Part shown: positions 1 to 7,137 of the stretch, one piece after another
Numbering within the stretch: the first letter of the stretch is position 1
Layout: each line of letters opens with the position of its first letter
Source of the DNA: Neorhizobium petrolearium
GTDB taxonomy: Bacteria; Pseudomonadota; Alphaproteobacteria; Rhizobiales; Rhizobiaceae
Direction: 5' to 3'
DNA length: 34,161 nt
NCBI RefSeq assembly: GCF_017873175.1
Contig: NZ_JAGGJW010000030.1
Location: 1 to 34,161, forward strand
Position numbers and translations under genes: made by a program
Notes under the pieces: model-generated
Databases searched by the model: none
The model's input: only the letters and a program-made list of their open reading frames with translations
What the model was told of the DNA's origin: nothing

Positions 1-102
1 AGCCGATCGGTCAAAACGCCGGTCAAAACATAACCGAACCCAAGGAAAAGCCGCCAACCGAAGGTGTTTTGCCCCTTGTGTTCTTTCATTGGAGAAACAC
101 CC

Positions 103-624
103 ATGTCTGATCTCAATGCTCTCGAACTCTATGCCAAGCTCTGCGGCTTCAAACTCCTCGTGCTTGCCAATCGCTTCGGTTCGACCAATGCCGTGTCCGA
201 CCACGTGCATCATGAATTCTTGGAAAGGATCGGCGATCTCATTGAATTGATGCAGGACATCTTGCATGCGGAGCGGAAGTTGCGCGTCGTGTCGGACGCA
301 GTCCAGCGCGAGGAGGTAGAGTGGGCGCGATGGAGCTGCGAACACCATCTCGTGGATGTCTACCTGACCGGCGCACCTTACCCGCTCCTGGAATTTGTCC
401 CGATCGACCCGGAAACGCAGGAATATCGTGACAACACGACCGGCAGCTGGCGTCCGCTGACGGAGGATGGGCCTTATCTTCGCGATGTGAGCAACGAGGA
501 GCTCAGCGGACTTCGGACCATCATGGATCAGATCGCCGAAGAAACCGGGATCTGCTTCTCAGCCTATCGTGTCGTCTGGGGATCACAGCCGGACGAGGAG
601 GCAGAGGGTGCGACACGGGATTAA
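103..624 (+). CDS. Hypothetical protein (173 aa), function unknown
   Basis: I do not recognise this protein. It is an acidic, soluble-looking 173-residue product with no signal peptide or membrane segment and no motif I can name. A GTG at 64 would add 13 residues, but the ATG at 103 is preceded by GGAG at 91-94 with 8-base spacing, so I take 103 as the start. It is monocistronic: the downstream gene is convergent, and inverted repeats that could terminate transcription lie at 632-655 and 675-711. Its position beside the DUF1173/ParA operon suggests an accessory gene of the mobile element, but that is only context. Confidence 0.7.
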   Translation: MSDLNALELYAKLCGFKLLVLANRFGSTNAVSDHVHHEFLERIGDLIELMQDILHAERKLRVVSDAVQREEVEWARWSCEHHLVDVYLTGAPYPLLEFVPIDPETQEYRDNTTGSWRPLTEDGPYLRDVSNEELSGLRTIMDQIAEETGICFSAYRVVWGSQPDEEAEGATRD

Positions 625-631
625 ACTTTCG

Positions 632-655
632 GCGACGGGCGCAAGTGCCCGTCGC
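632..655. terminator. Hairpin downstream of the first gene
   Basis: Perfect 9-bp arms (GCGACGGGC at 632-640 and its complement at 647-655) enclose a 6-base loop, 8 bases after the TAA of the first gene. No long T-run follows, so it may be an inefficient intrinsic terminator or only an RNA-stabilising stem. Confidence 0.45.
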
Positions 656-674
656 TGCTTGTTGCGTGTTGGAT

Positions 675-711
675 AAGCAATATAGGCCGGATCGACCGGC
701 TGATATTGCTT
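675..711. repeat. Long inverted repeat between convergent genes (bidirectional terminator-like)
   Basis: AAGCAATAT (675-683) pairs with ATATTGCTT (703-711). After one mismatch the stem continues with about 6 pairs (GGCCGG/CCGGCT, one wobble) around the loop ATCGA. It sits between the end of the first gene and the convergent end of the DUF1173 gene at 739. It lacks a clear U-tract but is the obvious candidate for stopping both transcripts. Confidence 0.45.
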
Positions 712-738
712 GGAGCAAAGGTCGATCTTCGCTTCAGT

Positions 739-1980
739 CTATTCCCAGGGCAAAGCGGGCATGTCGCCGTCGGCGATCCGCCATATCCAATTCGCCATGT
801 CCGGGCGCGCCTCGATCATATCGCGAAGCGAAACCTCGAATTGAGCGTCGGCATTCGGCGGCACGATATAAAGCGCCGTCGGCCGAGGGCGCGCTTCCGG
901 CATGATCGCGTTGGCAATAGGCTGGTCGCCGGGCAGGTTGAAGCGCAACCCTTTCACCGTCTTGCCACGCATTCGCGTCAGTTTGCCGAGCAGCCGCTCT
1001 TCATAGGCGGTCTCAACTGGAAGCCATTGTTCCGTGACGGTCATCAGGGCGATCTCGTCGATCGTGACGAGGCCTCCTGCGCTCGATTCGATTGTGGCGA
1101 TCGTCATCAAATGGAACCGGTCATCGCTTCGCCAGAGCGTTAGCTCGTCCTCGAACCGGCGCTGGACGCGTCGCCAGGTCGGTTCCTCAAGGTGCAACCG
1201 AAACCCGGGCATGTGCTTGACGACGACCTGCTGGCCGCTGCGGGCCGGCGCAAATTCCTTCACCTCGCCAACCAAGAGCATCAGCTTCCTCGGGCCACCA
1301 TCCGATACCGACAAGCCGTTCAATGCCTGTGCCCGGCGCTGCTCGATCGCCGGCTTATCCTCGGTGCGGAAAGGTTCCGGCACGAACAGGCGCTTTGAAA
1401 GCGCCTCGCCGCGCACCGACATGGTGCGGGCGGCTTCGACGAGATGGTGATAGACCTGCCACCAATGCCGTTTTCCGGCCCAGTGCGCCGTCCATTCGGT
1501 CAGGCCGCTCTCATGCCAGAGAAGATGCAGGAGGGCTCGAAGCGACAGGCGCTTGCTGTCGTTCTCCACGCTGTCTGGCACGGTGCCCTCCGACGCAGGT
1601 TTCCCCCGGGGTCCGCGCTTCGACAGCGCGAAATCCAGCTTCAGCGCAGCAGTTCCCCCCCGATCGAGCTTGATCGCGCTTCCGATCAAGGCGCCGAGCC
1701 CGGAAAGGTCATAAGGCGGTTCATAGGACGGGCATGATGGATCATGCTCTGCCCCGGAAAGGGGCATCCTCTTGAGGACGAACTGGTCGCCAATTTTCGC
1801 GACGTACATCGCCAGGCCCGGCTCCCTGCAAAGGCAAAGCGGTCGCAGCTTGTCGCGATAGGCCTGCGCCAGACGCTCCTGAAGATCTTCGGCCCCTTCG
1901 TCGCAAGACACGCCGCCGATGAGGAAACACCGCGCCCGTCTGCGGTTTGAGGACGTCTCGGTTGCCGAAGAGTCCGCCAT
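739..1980 (-). CDS. DUF1173-family protein (conjugation-associated, function unknown)
   Basis: This 413-residue protein resembles the DUF1173 family found in proteobacterial conjugative elements; the biochemical role is unknown to me. The N-terminal third carries a CxC pair (residues 49 and 51) and an H-x3-C arrangement (H79, C83, in AEHDPSCPSYE), which could form a metal site. There is no signal peptide or membrane segment, so it should act in the cytoplasm. The ATG at 1980 shares one base with the TGA of the upstream gene (TGATG), implying translational coupling; a TTG one codon earlier is a less likely start. It is the last gene of a three-gene minus-strand operon with the ParA-like ATPase and the small DNA-binding-like protein, which suggests a job in DNA processing or element maintenance. 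Confidence 0.75.
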   Translation of the reverse strand: MADSSATETSSNRRRARCFLIGGVSCDEGAEDLQERLAQAYRDKLRPLCLCREPGLAMYVAKIGDQFVLKRMPLSGAEHDPSCPSYEPPYDLSGLGALIGSAIKLDRGGTAALKLDFALSKRGPRGKPASEGTVPDSVENDSKRLSLRALLHLLWHESGLTEWTAHWAGKRHWWQVYHHLVEAARTMSVRGEALSKRLFVPEPFRTEDKPAIEQRRAQALNGLSVSDGGPRKLMLLVGEVKEFAPARSGQQVVVKHMPGFRLHLEEPTWRRVQRRFEDELTLWRSDDRFHLMTIATIESSAGGLVTIDEIALMTVTEQWLPVETAYEERLLGKLTRMRGKTVKGLRFNLPGDQPIANAIMPEARPRPTALYIVPPNADAQFEVSLRDMIEARPDMANWIWRIADGDMPALPWE

Positions 1981-2399
1981 CAATAGCCGTTCTCCTCCAG
2001 ATAGAAGTCTATGGCGGCCTTCATCACCGCCGCCATCTTGACGTCGTTTTCATCGGCAGCCCGCTTGAGGCGCGCCTTCGTCGCGAAGTCCAGCGCGACA
2101 TTGACGAAGAACTTGGCCTCCCGCTGCTTCGCCCGTTTCAGGTTCTTGATGCTGTGACGTGCTTCCTCTTGAGCGACTGCCCGCTCCTTTGCCCGCTTCT
2201 CCCGTTCCGCCGGCGAGCGCTTGTTCAGGATGCGGCTCCCGTTTTCCCCGTCGTCCGAAGACACTCCGGCAGCCGACGTTTCGGGATCGGCGGAAGCGGG
2301 CCGACTGGGAATCTCCGCCGAGGCGTCGGCCGCTTTCGACGGGCTGGAACTCCTGCCCGCGATGGTGAAGTCGCCAAGGCCGAGGGTGGCTTTGCTCAT
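1980..2399 (-). CDS. Small ribbon-helix-helix-like protein, candidate VirC2/ParG-type partner of the ParA ATPase
   Basis: The product has 139 residues. About the first 50 residues are Ser/Ala/Pro-rich and probably disordered, a basic charged stretch follows (about 58-90), and the C-terminal 45 residues (AKFFVNVALDFATKARLK..., ending in FYLEENGY) have the strand-helix-helix pattern of ribbon-helix-helix DNA-binding proteins. The ATG overlaps the TGA of the parA-like gene by 4 bp (ATGA), as expected for a ParA partner. By analogy with ParG/ParB-small or VirC2 proteins it may bind a centromere or a site near oriT and repress its own operon; the inverted repeat at 3167-3185 is a candidate site. 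The assignment rests on gene order and general fold pattern, not on a recognised family match. Confidence 0.6.
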   Translation of the reverse strand: MSKATLGLGDFTIAGRSSSPSKAADASAEIPSRPASADPETSAAGVSSDDGENGSRILNKRSPAEREKRAKERAVAQEEARHSIKNLKRAKQREAKFFVNVALDFATKARLKRAADENDVKMAAVMKAAIDFYLEENGY

Positions 2400-3106
2400 G
2401 CCGCTTCTCCTCTCGCGGCAATCTGCCGTTTCGTCTCGATCTCTTCGACGAGGCTGAGAACTTCCTGGCGTGCCTTTCGCACCGGCTCGCTCAGTTCCTG
2501 CATCTGCAGCGTCCCGAGGCCGTTCTGGATTTCGCGATAGACATTGCGTTCGAACAGTTCCGTATCGAGGAGCGCTGTCCGATAGCCAGCTTCCTGCAGG
2601 CCGGCGACGAATGGCCTGATATAACGATAGGCTTCGAGATTGCGGCCGGGAACCGTGATCCGCGTGCGCAGATTGAGATGCAGAATCCCGGAGCCCTGCC
2701 GATCGTTGATCTCGCTGACACTGGCCGCCGCCTGTCCGGCCGCCTCGATTTCCTTGATGCCGGGCTGGATGGGCGACAGCACCAGGTCGGCCGAGCCGAT
2801 GATGGTGTCCTGCACGGTGCTGTCGACGCCGGGCGCATCGACGATGATGAGGTCGAAGGCGTTGCGCAGCCGCTCGATCTCCGCCTCGATCGTTCGGCGT
2901 GAGGCGGCAACGGCCACGTTAATGTTTTCCGGGACATTGTCCTTGCTATGGCAAAGCCGCCACCACCCCGACAGATTGAGCCGGCCGTCGGCGTCGATGA
3001 GAAGAACCCGTTCGCCCCTCAGCGCATATTCGCCGGCGAGCAGCGTCACCAGTGTCGTTTTGCCGGCGCCGCCCTTGTTGCTGACGGCTGCGTAGATTCT
3101 CGCCAT
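2396..3106 (-). CDS. ParA/MinD-family partition ATPase (VirC1-like)
   Basis: A 236-residue deviant Walker-A ATPase. KGGAGKTT (residues 11-18) has the ParA signature lysine, and LLIDAD and LIIVDAPG are the usual Walker A' and B segments. Such proteins segregate plasmids or, as VirC1 does in Agrobacterium, recruit the relaxosome to the coupling protein at the pole. The length matches single-domain ParA/VirC1 proteins without an N-terminal HTH. I place the start at 3106 because GGAGG lies five bases upstream on the minus strand; ATGs slightly upstream are possible. The gene is first in an operon with the small DNA-binding-like protein and DUF1173, and is divergent from mobC across the putative oriT. 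This position favours a conjugation-linked role over autonomous partition, but both are possible. Confidence 0.85.
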   Translation of the reverse strand: MARIYAAVSNKGGAGKTTLVTLLAGEYALRGERVLLIDADGRLNLSGWWRLCHSKDNVPENINVAVAASRRTIEAEIERLRNAFDLIIVDAPGVDSTVQDTIIGSADLVLSPIQPGIKEIEAAGQAAASVSEINDRQGSGILHLNLRTRITVPGRNLEAYRYIRPFVAGLQEAGYRTALLDTELFERNVYREIQNGLGTLQMQELSEPVRKARQEVLSLVEEIETKRQIAARGEAA

Positions 3107-3166
3107 GCTTGCCTCCATCCAGCCCACCCGGAATCTCCGCGCAGGAGTTATTCAGCCTCTTAAAGT

Positions 3167-3185
3167 TAGAACAAATATTGTTCTA
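3167..3185. promoter_or_regulatory. Candidate operator of the parA-like operon
   Basis: A perfect inverted repeat, TAGAACAA (3167-3174) / TTGTTCTA (3178-3185) with a 3-base centre, lies about 60 bp upstream of the parA-like start in a locally AT-rich patch. Its position fits a promoter-overlapping operator for the operon's own small DNA-binding protein, as in other par loci. Confidence 0.4.
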
Positions 3186-3341
3186 TTTCGTCCCACCGTC
3201 AACCCGTCGGAGGAGGATATCACTCCGTGTAGAACGGTGGAAACATGCTGGCATCACATCGAGTGGTCACATCGATTATGCGTGTGGTGTGGAACAACGG
3301 AAGCATTGATTATTTAGATAAAGCAATTAGATGATATGGTG

Positions 3342-3385
3342 CCACGGTGTTTCGATACCGTGGTTCGGCATCGTGCGTTCGCACG
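3342..3385. repeat. Two adjacent inverted repeats in the oriT intergenic region
   Basis: CCACGGT (3342-3348) pairs with ACCGTGG (3357-3363) across 8 bases. CGTGCG (3372-3377) pairs with CGCACG (3380-3385) across TT. Both lie in the non-coding DNA between the divergent parA-like and mobC genes, about 100 bp from the nic-like site. They could bind relaxosome accessory proteins or be stem-loops; no function is shown. Confidence 0.4.
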
Positions 3386-3473
3386 CGGAATTGGCCTGAG
3401 GCTACCTTGATGAGTCGATCGCAAGTTTTGATTTAAGGCTTGCGTGGCGTATCAAAAACAGTAAACTCTTGTT

Positions 3474-3507
3474 TGGCAGGATACGCAAATTTGTGATACA
3501 AATTTGC
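3474..3507 (-). other. oriT: Putative origin of transfer: nic core plus adjacent inverted repeat
   Basis: On the minus strand the sequence TATCCTGCCA (3483 down to 3474) matches the nic core of IncP-type origins (YATCCTG^Y); read on the plus strand, TGGCAGGATA is also the core of Agrobacterium T-DNA borders. One base away is a perfect inverted repeat with 10-bp arms: GCAAATTTGT (3485-3494), centre GAT, ACAAATTTGC (3498-3507). A hairpin or accessory-protein site just 5' of nic is the standard layout for MOBP relaxases. A cut between 3477 and 3476 on the minus strand is predicted. The site lies just upstream of mobC and a VirD2/TraI-type relaxase, as expected. With this polarity the parA side would enter the recipient first and the mob/virB genes last. 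Confidence 0.7.
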
Positions 3508-3512
3508 TGACG

Positions 3513-3533
3513 ATCGACGGACGAGCCGTCGAT
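3513..3533. repeat. Inverted repeat upstream of mobC
   Basis: ATCGACGG (3513-3520) and CCGTCGAT (3526-3533) form a perfect 8-bp stem with a 5-base loop. An ATG at 3532 that could start mobC falls in the right arm, which together with the lack of a ribosome binding site there argues for the downstream GTG start. Confidence 0.45.
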
Positions 3534-3567
3534 GGCGCCTGCGGTGCTCCTTCAAGGGGAGGGTGAA

Positions 3568-3978
3568 GTGGCAGCGGATGGTGGCGGAGCGGTGCGCCTG
3601 GGGAAGGCCGAGGAGCGTAAAGAGCGCGTCGTGCATGCCCGCTTCAGCGCCTCGGAACTTACCGCGATCGAGCAGGCCGCTGGCGCCGCAGGCCTGACGG
3701 TTTCCGCCTTCATGCGTTCGCTGACGCTCGAAGGGGCGGGGGTCCGACCCTTCCTGACCGATGACGACCGGGCCGTCTTCGAGATGCTAATTTCGGACAT
3801 GCGGGCGATCGGGGTTAACCTCAACCAGCTCGCTCGGGCGGTGAACGGGAGCGGCCGGCTCGTCGAAGCGAAGCTTGCTGCGGAGCTGGTCGATGTCCAG
3901 CGTCTTGCCGCGGCCATCGTACTCGAACTCAGAAGTCTTGCGGGACGTGGTGCCCGCCGGCGTCGGGGAGTGGTCTGA
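3568..3978 (+). CDS. mobC: MobC-like relaxosome accessory protein
   Basis: A 136-residue protein with the MobC/relaxosome pattern: an N-terminal ribbon-helix-helix segment (VVHARFSASELTAIEQAA, then GLTVSAFMRSLTL) and a C-terminal half with the family-typical motif IGVNLNQLARAVN. Such proteins bind oriT and help the relaxase open the nic region. I choose the GTG at 3568 because AAGGGGAGG lies just upstream at 3554-3562; an in-frame ATG at 3532 would add 12 residues but lacks a ribosome binding site and lies in a hairpin. The TGA overlaps the relaxase ATG (TGATG), so the two are translationally coupled. It is the first gene after the putative oriT. Confidence 0.85.
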   Translation: MAADGGGAVRLGKAEERKERVVHARFSASELTAIEQAAGAAGLTVSAFMRSLTLEGAGVRPFLTDDDRAVFEMLISDMRAIGVNLNQLARAVNGSGRLVEAKLAAELVDVQRLAAAIVLELRSLAGRGARRRRGVV

Positions 3979-6374
3979 TGGAATTCCTGCCCGGCGCCTT
4001 CGAGCATGAGTGGGAGAGGCGGAAGGCCGTGTTGCTGCAGGAACGCCAGCTTCTCAAGGCAAATGCTATCGATGAGGAAGAACGCCGGCGCCGCGGTGGT
4101 TCCGTCGCGGCCGCATCGCCGCTGTCCGGCCGGGCACTGGGCCGTCCGACATTCGCTAAGATGGGCGGCGGTTTCGGGCGTGGACAGGCGCGGAGGCAAG
4201 GCGGCGAGCCATCGATGCGCTCGCGGTTTTCGGGTCTTGCCTCCGGTAGCCAGCCGGCCGTGGTCAAGCTCGCTTCCTTCGGCGGGGGTGGACGGCTCGG
4301 CGCGATGATCAGCTATGTCTCGCGCAGCGGAGATGTTGCCGTCGAGAACGAGCGCGGGGAGGTGTTCAGCGGTCGCGACGAGCTCTCCTCCATTCGCGGC
4401 GAGTGGCACCATCTGATGAAGAACCGCGCGGAGAGCCGCGATATAGGCACCTTCGTTCTCGATGTGAAGGATATATTCGACACTGCGGGCGACCTGCACC
4501 AGCAAGCACGCGCTCTCTTGCAGCGCGGGTTTGGTGACCGGAGCTTCGCCTTTGCGGTCACAGCTCGTGGCGAGGAAGATGGCTATCGGATCGAAGGTGT
4601 CGTCGTCCTGCGCGACAGCGCCGGCGAGCGGCTGACCGGCGACAGGAAGGCTTCGACGTTCGTGCAGGAGCGACTCGATGCGGGTCGGAACGAACCCGAA
4701 GGCGCGGCAAGCTTTCGCTTTACCGGTTATGGTAATGGCACGGATTACGGCACGAGCCGGCTTCGCGATCTGGTCGAGCGGTATGACGGTGGCGTTCAGG
4801 ATGAGAAGGGCCAGGCAATCGCCGGTGCGAAGGAGGCGGGCGACCTGGTGCAGCAGGAATGGCGCGGCCGGCTTCATAGCCGCAAACCCCGCGATGTCAT
4901 GCATGTGGTCATCTCGGCGCGGGCCGGGACTGATGTCGCGGCTTTTCATGCCGCGGCTCGGGATTTCCTGGCGCAGGAATTCGCCGGACATCGCTATGTA
5001 TTTTCGATGCACGACCCGTCCGCGGATCCGAAGGCGGAGGAAGCCGGTGGCAGGCGGCCGCATGTCCATGTTCATGCGATCGTCGCGATGCGCTCGGATG
5101 CCGGCGACCGGGTGGAGACGACGATCGCAACCTTCCGTCGCTGGCGGGTGACCATGGCGGAAAAAGCCAGGGACCACGGAATCCGCATGGAAATGACCGA
5201 CCGGCGGGAGCGGGCGAGCAGCCCGGCTTACACCCGGAACCAGGTGCGCCCGACGAGCCGCGCCGGCAGGACCGAGCATGAGGGGACGAGCGATGCCGCG
5301 CAACAGCGCTACGAGGCGAAGAGGGCGGATCGGCAGAGTTTCGCGAGGACAGAGGATGGCAAGGCTTATTCTACGGTCGCGCGGGAAGAATGGGCCGCAC
5401 TGGCTGCGAATGGTGATGTACCGGGGGCACGAAAGTTTGCGATAGAGCAATTAAAGCGATTTGAATCAGCGGCTTCCCGGATCAATCAGGGTGAGGTTGA
5501 AGTTCTGGCAGGCAGAAATTCTTACTCGCAGTTCAGAACAAATTTGGTAAAGTTGGTGAATGCTGTTTCGGAGGGCGAGAGCATGCGCCACATGACACGT
5601 CAGGAATTCGAGACCTACGAAAAGCGCGTCGAGACGGCGCTCTTCCAAGCCGAGCGCGTGACGCCGGATGACCAGAAGAAGAGCTTTGAGGAAATCGTGT
5701 CCGCCGCGCGCGAGCACGTCAATGTCCGGCGTGAACTGATGGAGCTGCAGGAACGCGGCGCTTCCTCCGAGCGGGAAGGCGAGCGACGTTCGCCCGAGCA
5801 GGACGACGATCCGCGCACCCGCTGGGATGATGTCGTCGGTCGTCACGGCCTGCGCATGGCGGAAGCGGCCAACCAGGTCATGCTGGAGGTCGAGCGCTAC
5901 CGCGAGGAGATCGAAAAAGCCTATGCGCGGAAGCTTGATGCCGAGAAGGCGGTGCTTGAGGCCGGCCTGCAGCGGGAAATCGCCAAAGCCGCCGAGCTCG
6001 GCGCCGCGGGCAATACGCTGATCCGGGAGATCGCGGAAGTCGATGAGGAACTGCGCGTTGCCATTGAGCGGGCGGAGCATTCTCGCGAGAGCCGCAACTG
6101 GTCTAAGGTCGATGGGACAGGGAATGCCGGGGAGCGGGCGGACGAGAAGCAGGGTCTCGATCGGGGCGATGAGGCGGCGGTCGGCCGCTCGGCGGATTAT
6201 GAGCAGGATCGTGATGTAGATGATCGGGGGCGGTTACAGACGGAACGACCGGTGGCCCGAGCCGGGGACACGACCAGGACGGATCCTGCGCAGCAGCACA
6301 TTCCCCGGATCGAGGAATTGCAACGCGAGGCCGACGAACGGCGGGAACAGGATCGCGACGAGCGCGAGCGATAG
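3978..6374 (+). CDS. Conjugative relaxase, MOBP/VirD2-like
   Basis: A 798-residue DNA-transesterase that would nick oriT and stay attached to the 5' end of the transferred strand. The metal-binding motif III is clear: RRPHVHVHAIV with H362, H364 and H366. A motif II-like segment MHVVISARAG lies at about 308-317. The probable nucleophile is Tyr113 in MISYVSRSG, resembling the motif I tyrosine of VirD2. The domain is preceded by about 95 Arg/Gly-rich residues, and about 195 residues separate motif I from motif II, far more than in VirD2. The C-terminal 350 residues are highly charged and predicted coiled-coil/disordered, likely the translocation and relaxosome-binding region. It is coupled to mobC by a TGATG overlap and followed closely by a 62-residue membrane protein. 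Confidence 0.9.
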   Translation: MEFLPGAFEHEWERRKAVLLQERQLLKANAIDEEERRRRGGSVAAASPLSGRALGRPTFAKMGGGFGRGQARRQGGEPSMRSRFSGLASGSQPAVVKLASFGGGGRLGAMISYVSRSGDVAVENERGEVFSGRDELSSIRGEWHHLMKNRAESRDIGTFVLDVKDIFDTAGDLHQQARALLQRGFGDRSFAFAVTARGEEDGYRIEGVVVLRDSAGERLTGDRKASTFVQERLDAGRNEPEGAASFRFTGYGNGTDYGTSRLRDLVERYDGGVQDEKGQAIAGAKEAGDLVQQEWRGRLHSRKPRDVMHVVISARAGTDVAAFHAAARDFLAQEFAGHRYVFSMHDPSADPKAEEAGGRRPHVHVHAIVAMRSDAGDRVETTIATFRRWRVTMAEKARDHGIRMEMTDRRERASSPAYTRNQVRPTSRAGRTEHEGTSDAAQQRYEAKRADRQSFARTEDGKAYSTVAREEWAALAANGDVPGARKFAIEQLKRFESAASRINQGEVEVLAGRNSYSQFRTNLVKLVNAVSEGESMRHMTRQEFETYEKRVETALFQAERVTPDDQKKSFEEIVSAAREHVNVRRELMELQERGASSEREGERRSPEQDDDPRTRWDDVVGRHGLRMAEAANQVMLEVERYREEIEKAYARKLDAEKAVLEAGLQREIAKAAELGAAGNTLIREIAEVDEELRVAIERAEHSRESRNWSKVDGTGNAGERADEKQGLDRGDEAAVGRSADYEQDRDVDDRGRLQTERPVARAGDTTRTDPAQQHIPRIEELQREADERREQDRDERER

Positions 6375-6384
6375 AGAGGCATTC

Positions 6385-6573
6385 ATGCGAGACGATCGAC
6401 GCCTCATCGTCAATCAGGAGACGGATCACAAGGCAAACGATGGCTTTGCCACATTCGGAGCGTTGGTGTTCGGCGGCGTCATGACGATCGCGCTGATCGA
6501 CTACGGCCTGACCGCAGCCTGGAGGTGGAGTGTATCGATGTGGGACGGGATCCTTTCTTTCTTCACGTTCTAG
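6385..6573 (+). CDS. Small membrane protein downstream of the relaxase (62 aa)
   Basis: It begins 10 bp after the relaxase stop, with GAGAGG at 6374-6379 as ribosome binding site, so it is the third gene of the mobC-relaxase operon. About 22 charged residues precede one hydrophobic segment (FATFGALVFGGVMTIALIDY), and a second weaker one follows near the C-terminus (WDGILSFFTF). I do not recognise a family. Inner-membrane location is likely; a role in relaxosome anchoring or exclusion would be speculation. Confidence 0.55.
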   Translation: MRDDRRLIVNQETDHKANDGFATFGALVFGGVMTIALIDYGLTAAWRWSVSMWDGILSFFTF

Positions 6574-6847
6574 CGTTCTCCAGGCCATTCGCACGGAGAG
6601 CGTCAATGCCTCCGATTTTTGAGCCATCGGCGCTGGGGACCTCGGCGATAGGTGCGCATTCTCGGAGGATGGATAGCACCTCCGCAGCGCTGGACGCCTC
6701 GATTTCGGAGTTCCCGAGCCGGATGCGCACACGACGCGCCGCCAGCCAGGCTTTGTAGCATCCTGTCAGGGACAGGATGACGGCCGCGATGGCGCCGGGG
6801 ATGCCCGCCATGCTGATTAGCTCTTTTAGAATCTCGAATTCGCTCAT
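6563..6847 (-). CDS. Small single-pass membrane protein (94 aa), unknown
   Basis: A hydrophobic segment near the N-terminus (IPGAIAAVILSLTGC, about residues 15-30) is followed by a basic stop-transfer region and a soluble tail containing VRIRLGNSEIEASSAAEV, a beta-rich pattern seen in many small bacterial membrane proteins. I chose ATG 6847; an upstream GTG would add 12 unlikely residues. It ends inside the last codons of the convergent 62-residue gene (overlap 6563-6573). No ribosome binding site is obvious and the function is unknown. Confidence 0.5.
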   Translation of the reverse strand: MSEFEILKELISMAGIPGAIAAVILSLTGCYKAWLAARRVRIRLGNSEIEASSAAEVLSILRECAPIAEVPSADGSKIGGIDALRANGLENART

Positions 6848-7009
6848 AAGCAAGCCATGGCCTGTGAAGGGTTGTCGCCACAAACTAACCCCTGCCGGGG
6901 ACCGTTAAGTGCGAAACCGAGATTTTCAGGCTTTTCCGGCAGATTCGCCAGCCTGTCCGGGTTTCCAAGCGTTCAGTGCGATTTCCATTGCTGGGGACGT
7001 CCGCCTGAG

Positions 7010-7031
7010 CCACGATTTTGCAGAATCGTGG
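7010..7031. repeat. Hairpin in the gap before hicAB
   Basis: CCACGATT (7010-7017) and AATCGTGG (7024-7031) are perfect 8-bp arms around TTGCAG. It lies in the 290-bp gap between the divergent small membrane gene and hicA, and could be an operator or stem-loop. Apart from this and the direct repeat at 7074-7096 I see nothing else in the gap. Confidence 0.35.
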
Positions 7032-7073
7032 GCTTTCCCGCACCAGAGGTGATGACCACGTCAGGAATCTTGC

Positions 7074-7096
7074 AAGTGATACTGGAAAGTGATACT
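7074..7096 (+). promoter_or_regulatory. Direct repeat with -10-like elements upstream of hicA
   Basis: AAGTGATACT occurs twice, at 7074-7083 and 7087-7096, 13 bp apart. GATACT in each copy resembles a -10 box and TTGCAA at 7070-7075 resembles a -35. Two half-sites about one helical turn apart would suit autorepression by the C-terminal ribbon-helix-helix domain of HicB. Confidence 0.35.
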
Positions 7097-7137
7097 AAAC
7101 GGAACTAAGCAGGAAGCATCGGGCAACTCTCGCGGCC

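Noticed and set aside
3474..3498. A true Agrobacterium T-DNA border
   Set aside because: Only the TGGCAGGATA core agrees; the rest of the border consensus does not follow, and the adjacent hairpin and mob genes indicate an oriT.
3552..5450. A 632-codon open frame on the minus strand opposite mobC and the relaxase
   Set aside because: It is antisense to two clearly conserved proteins, has no ribosome binding site or recognisable motif, and is explained by high GC at third positions.
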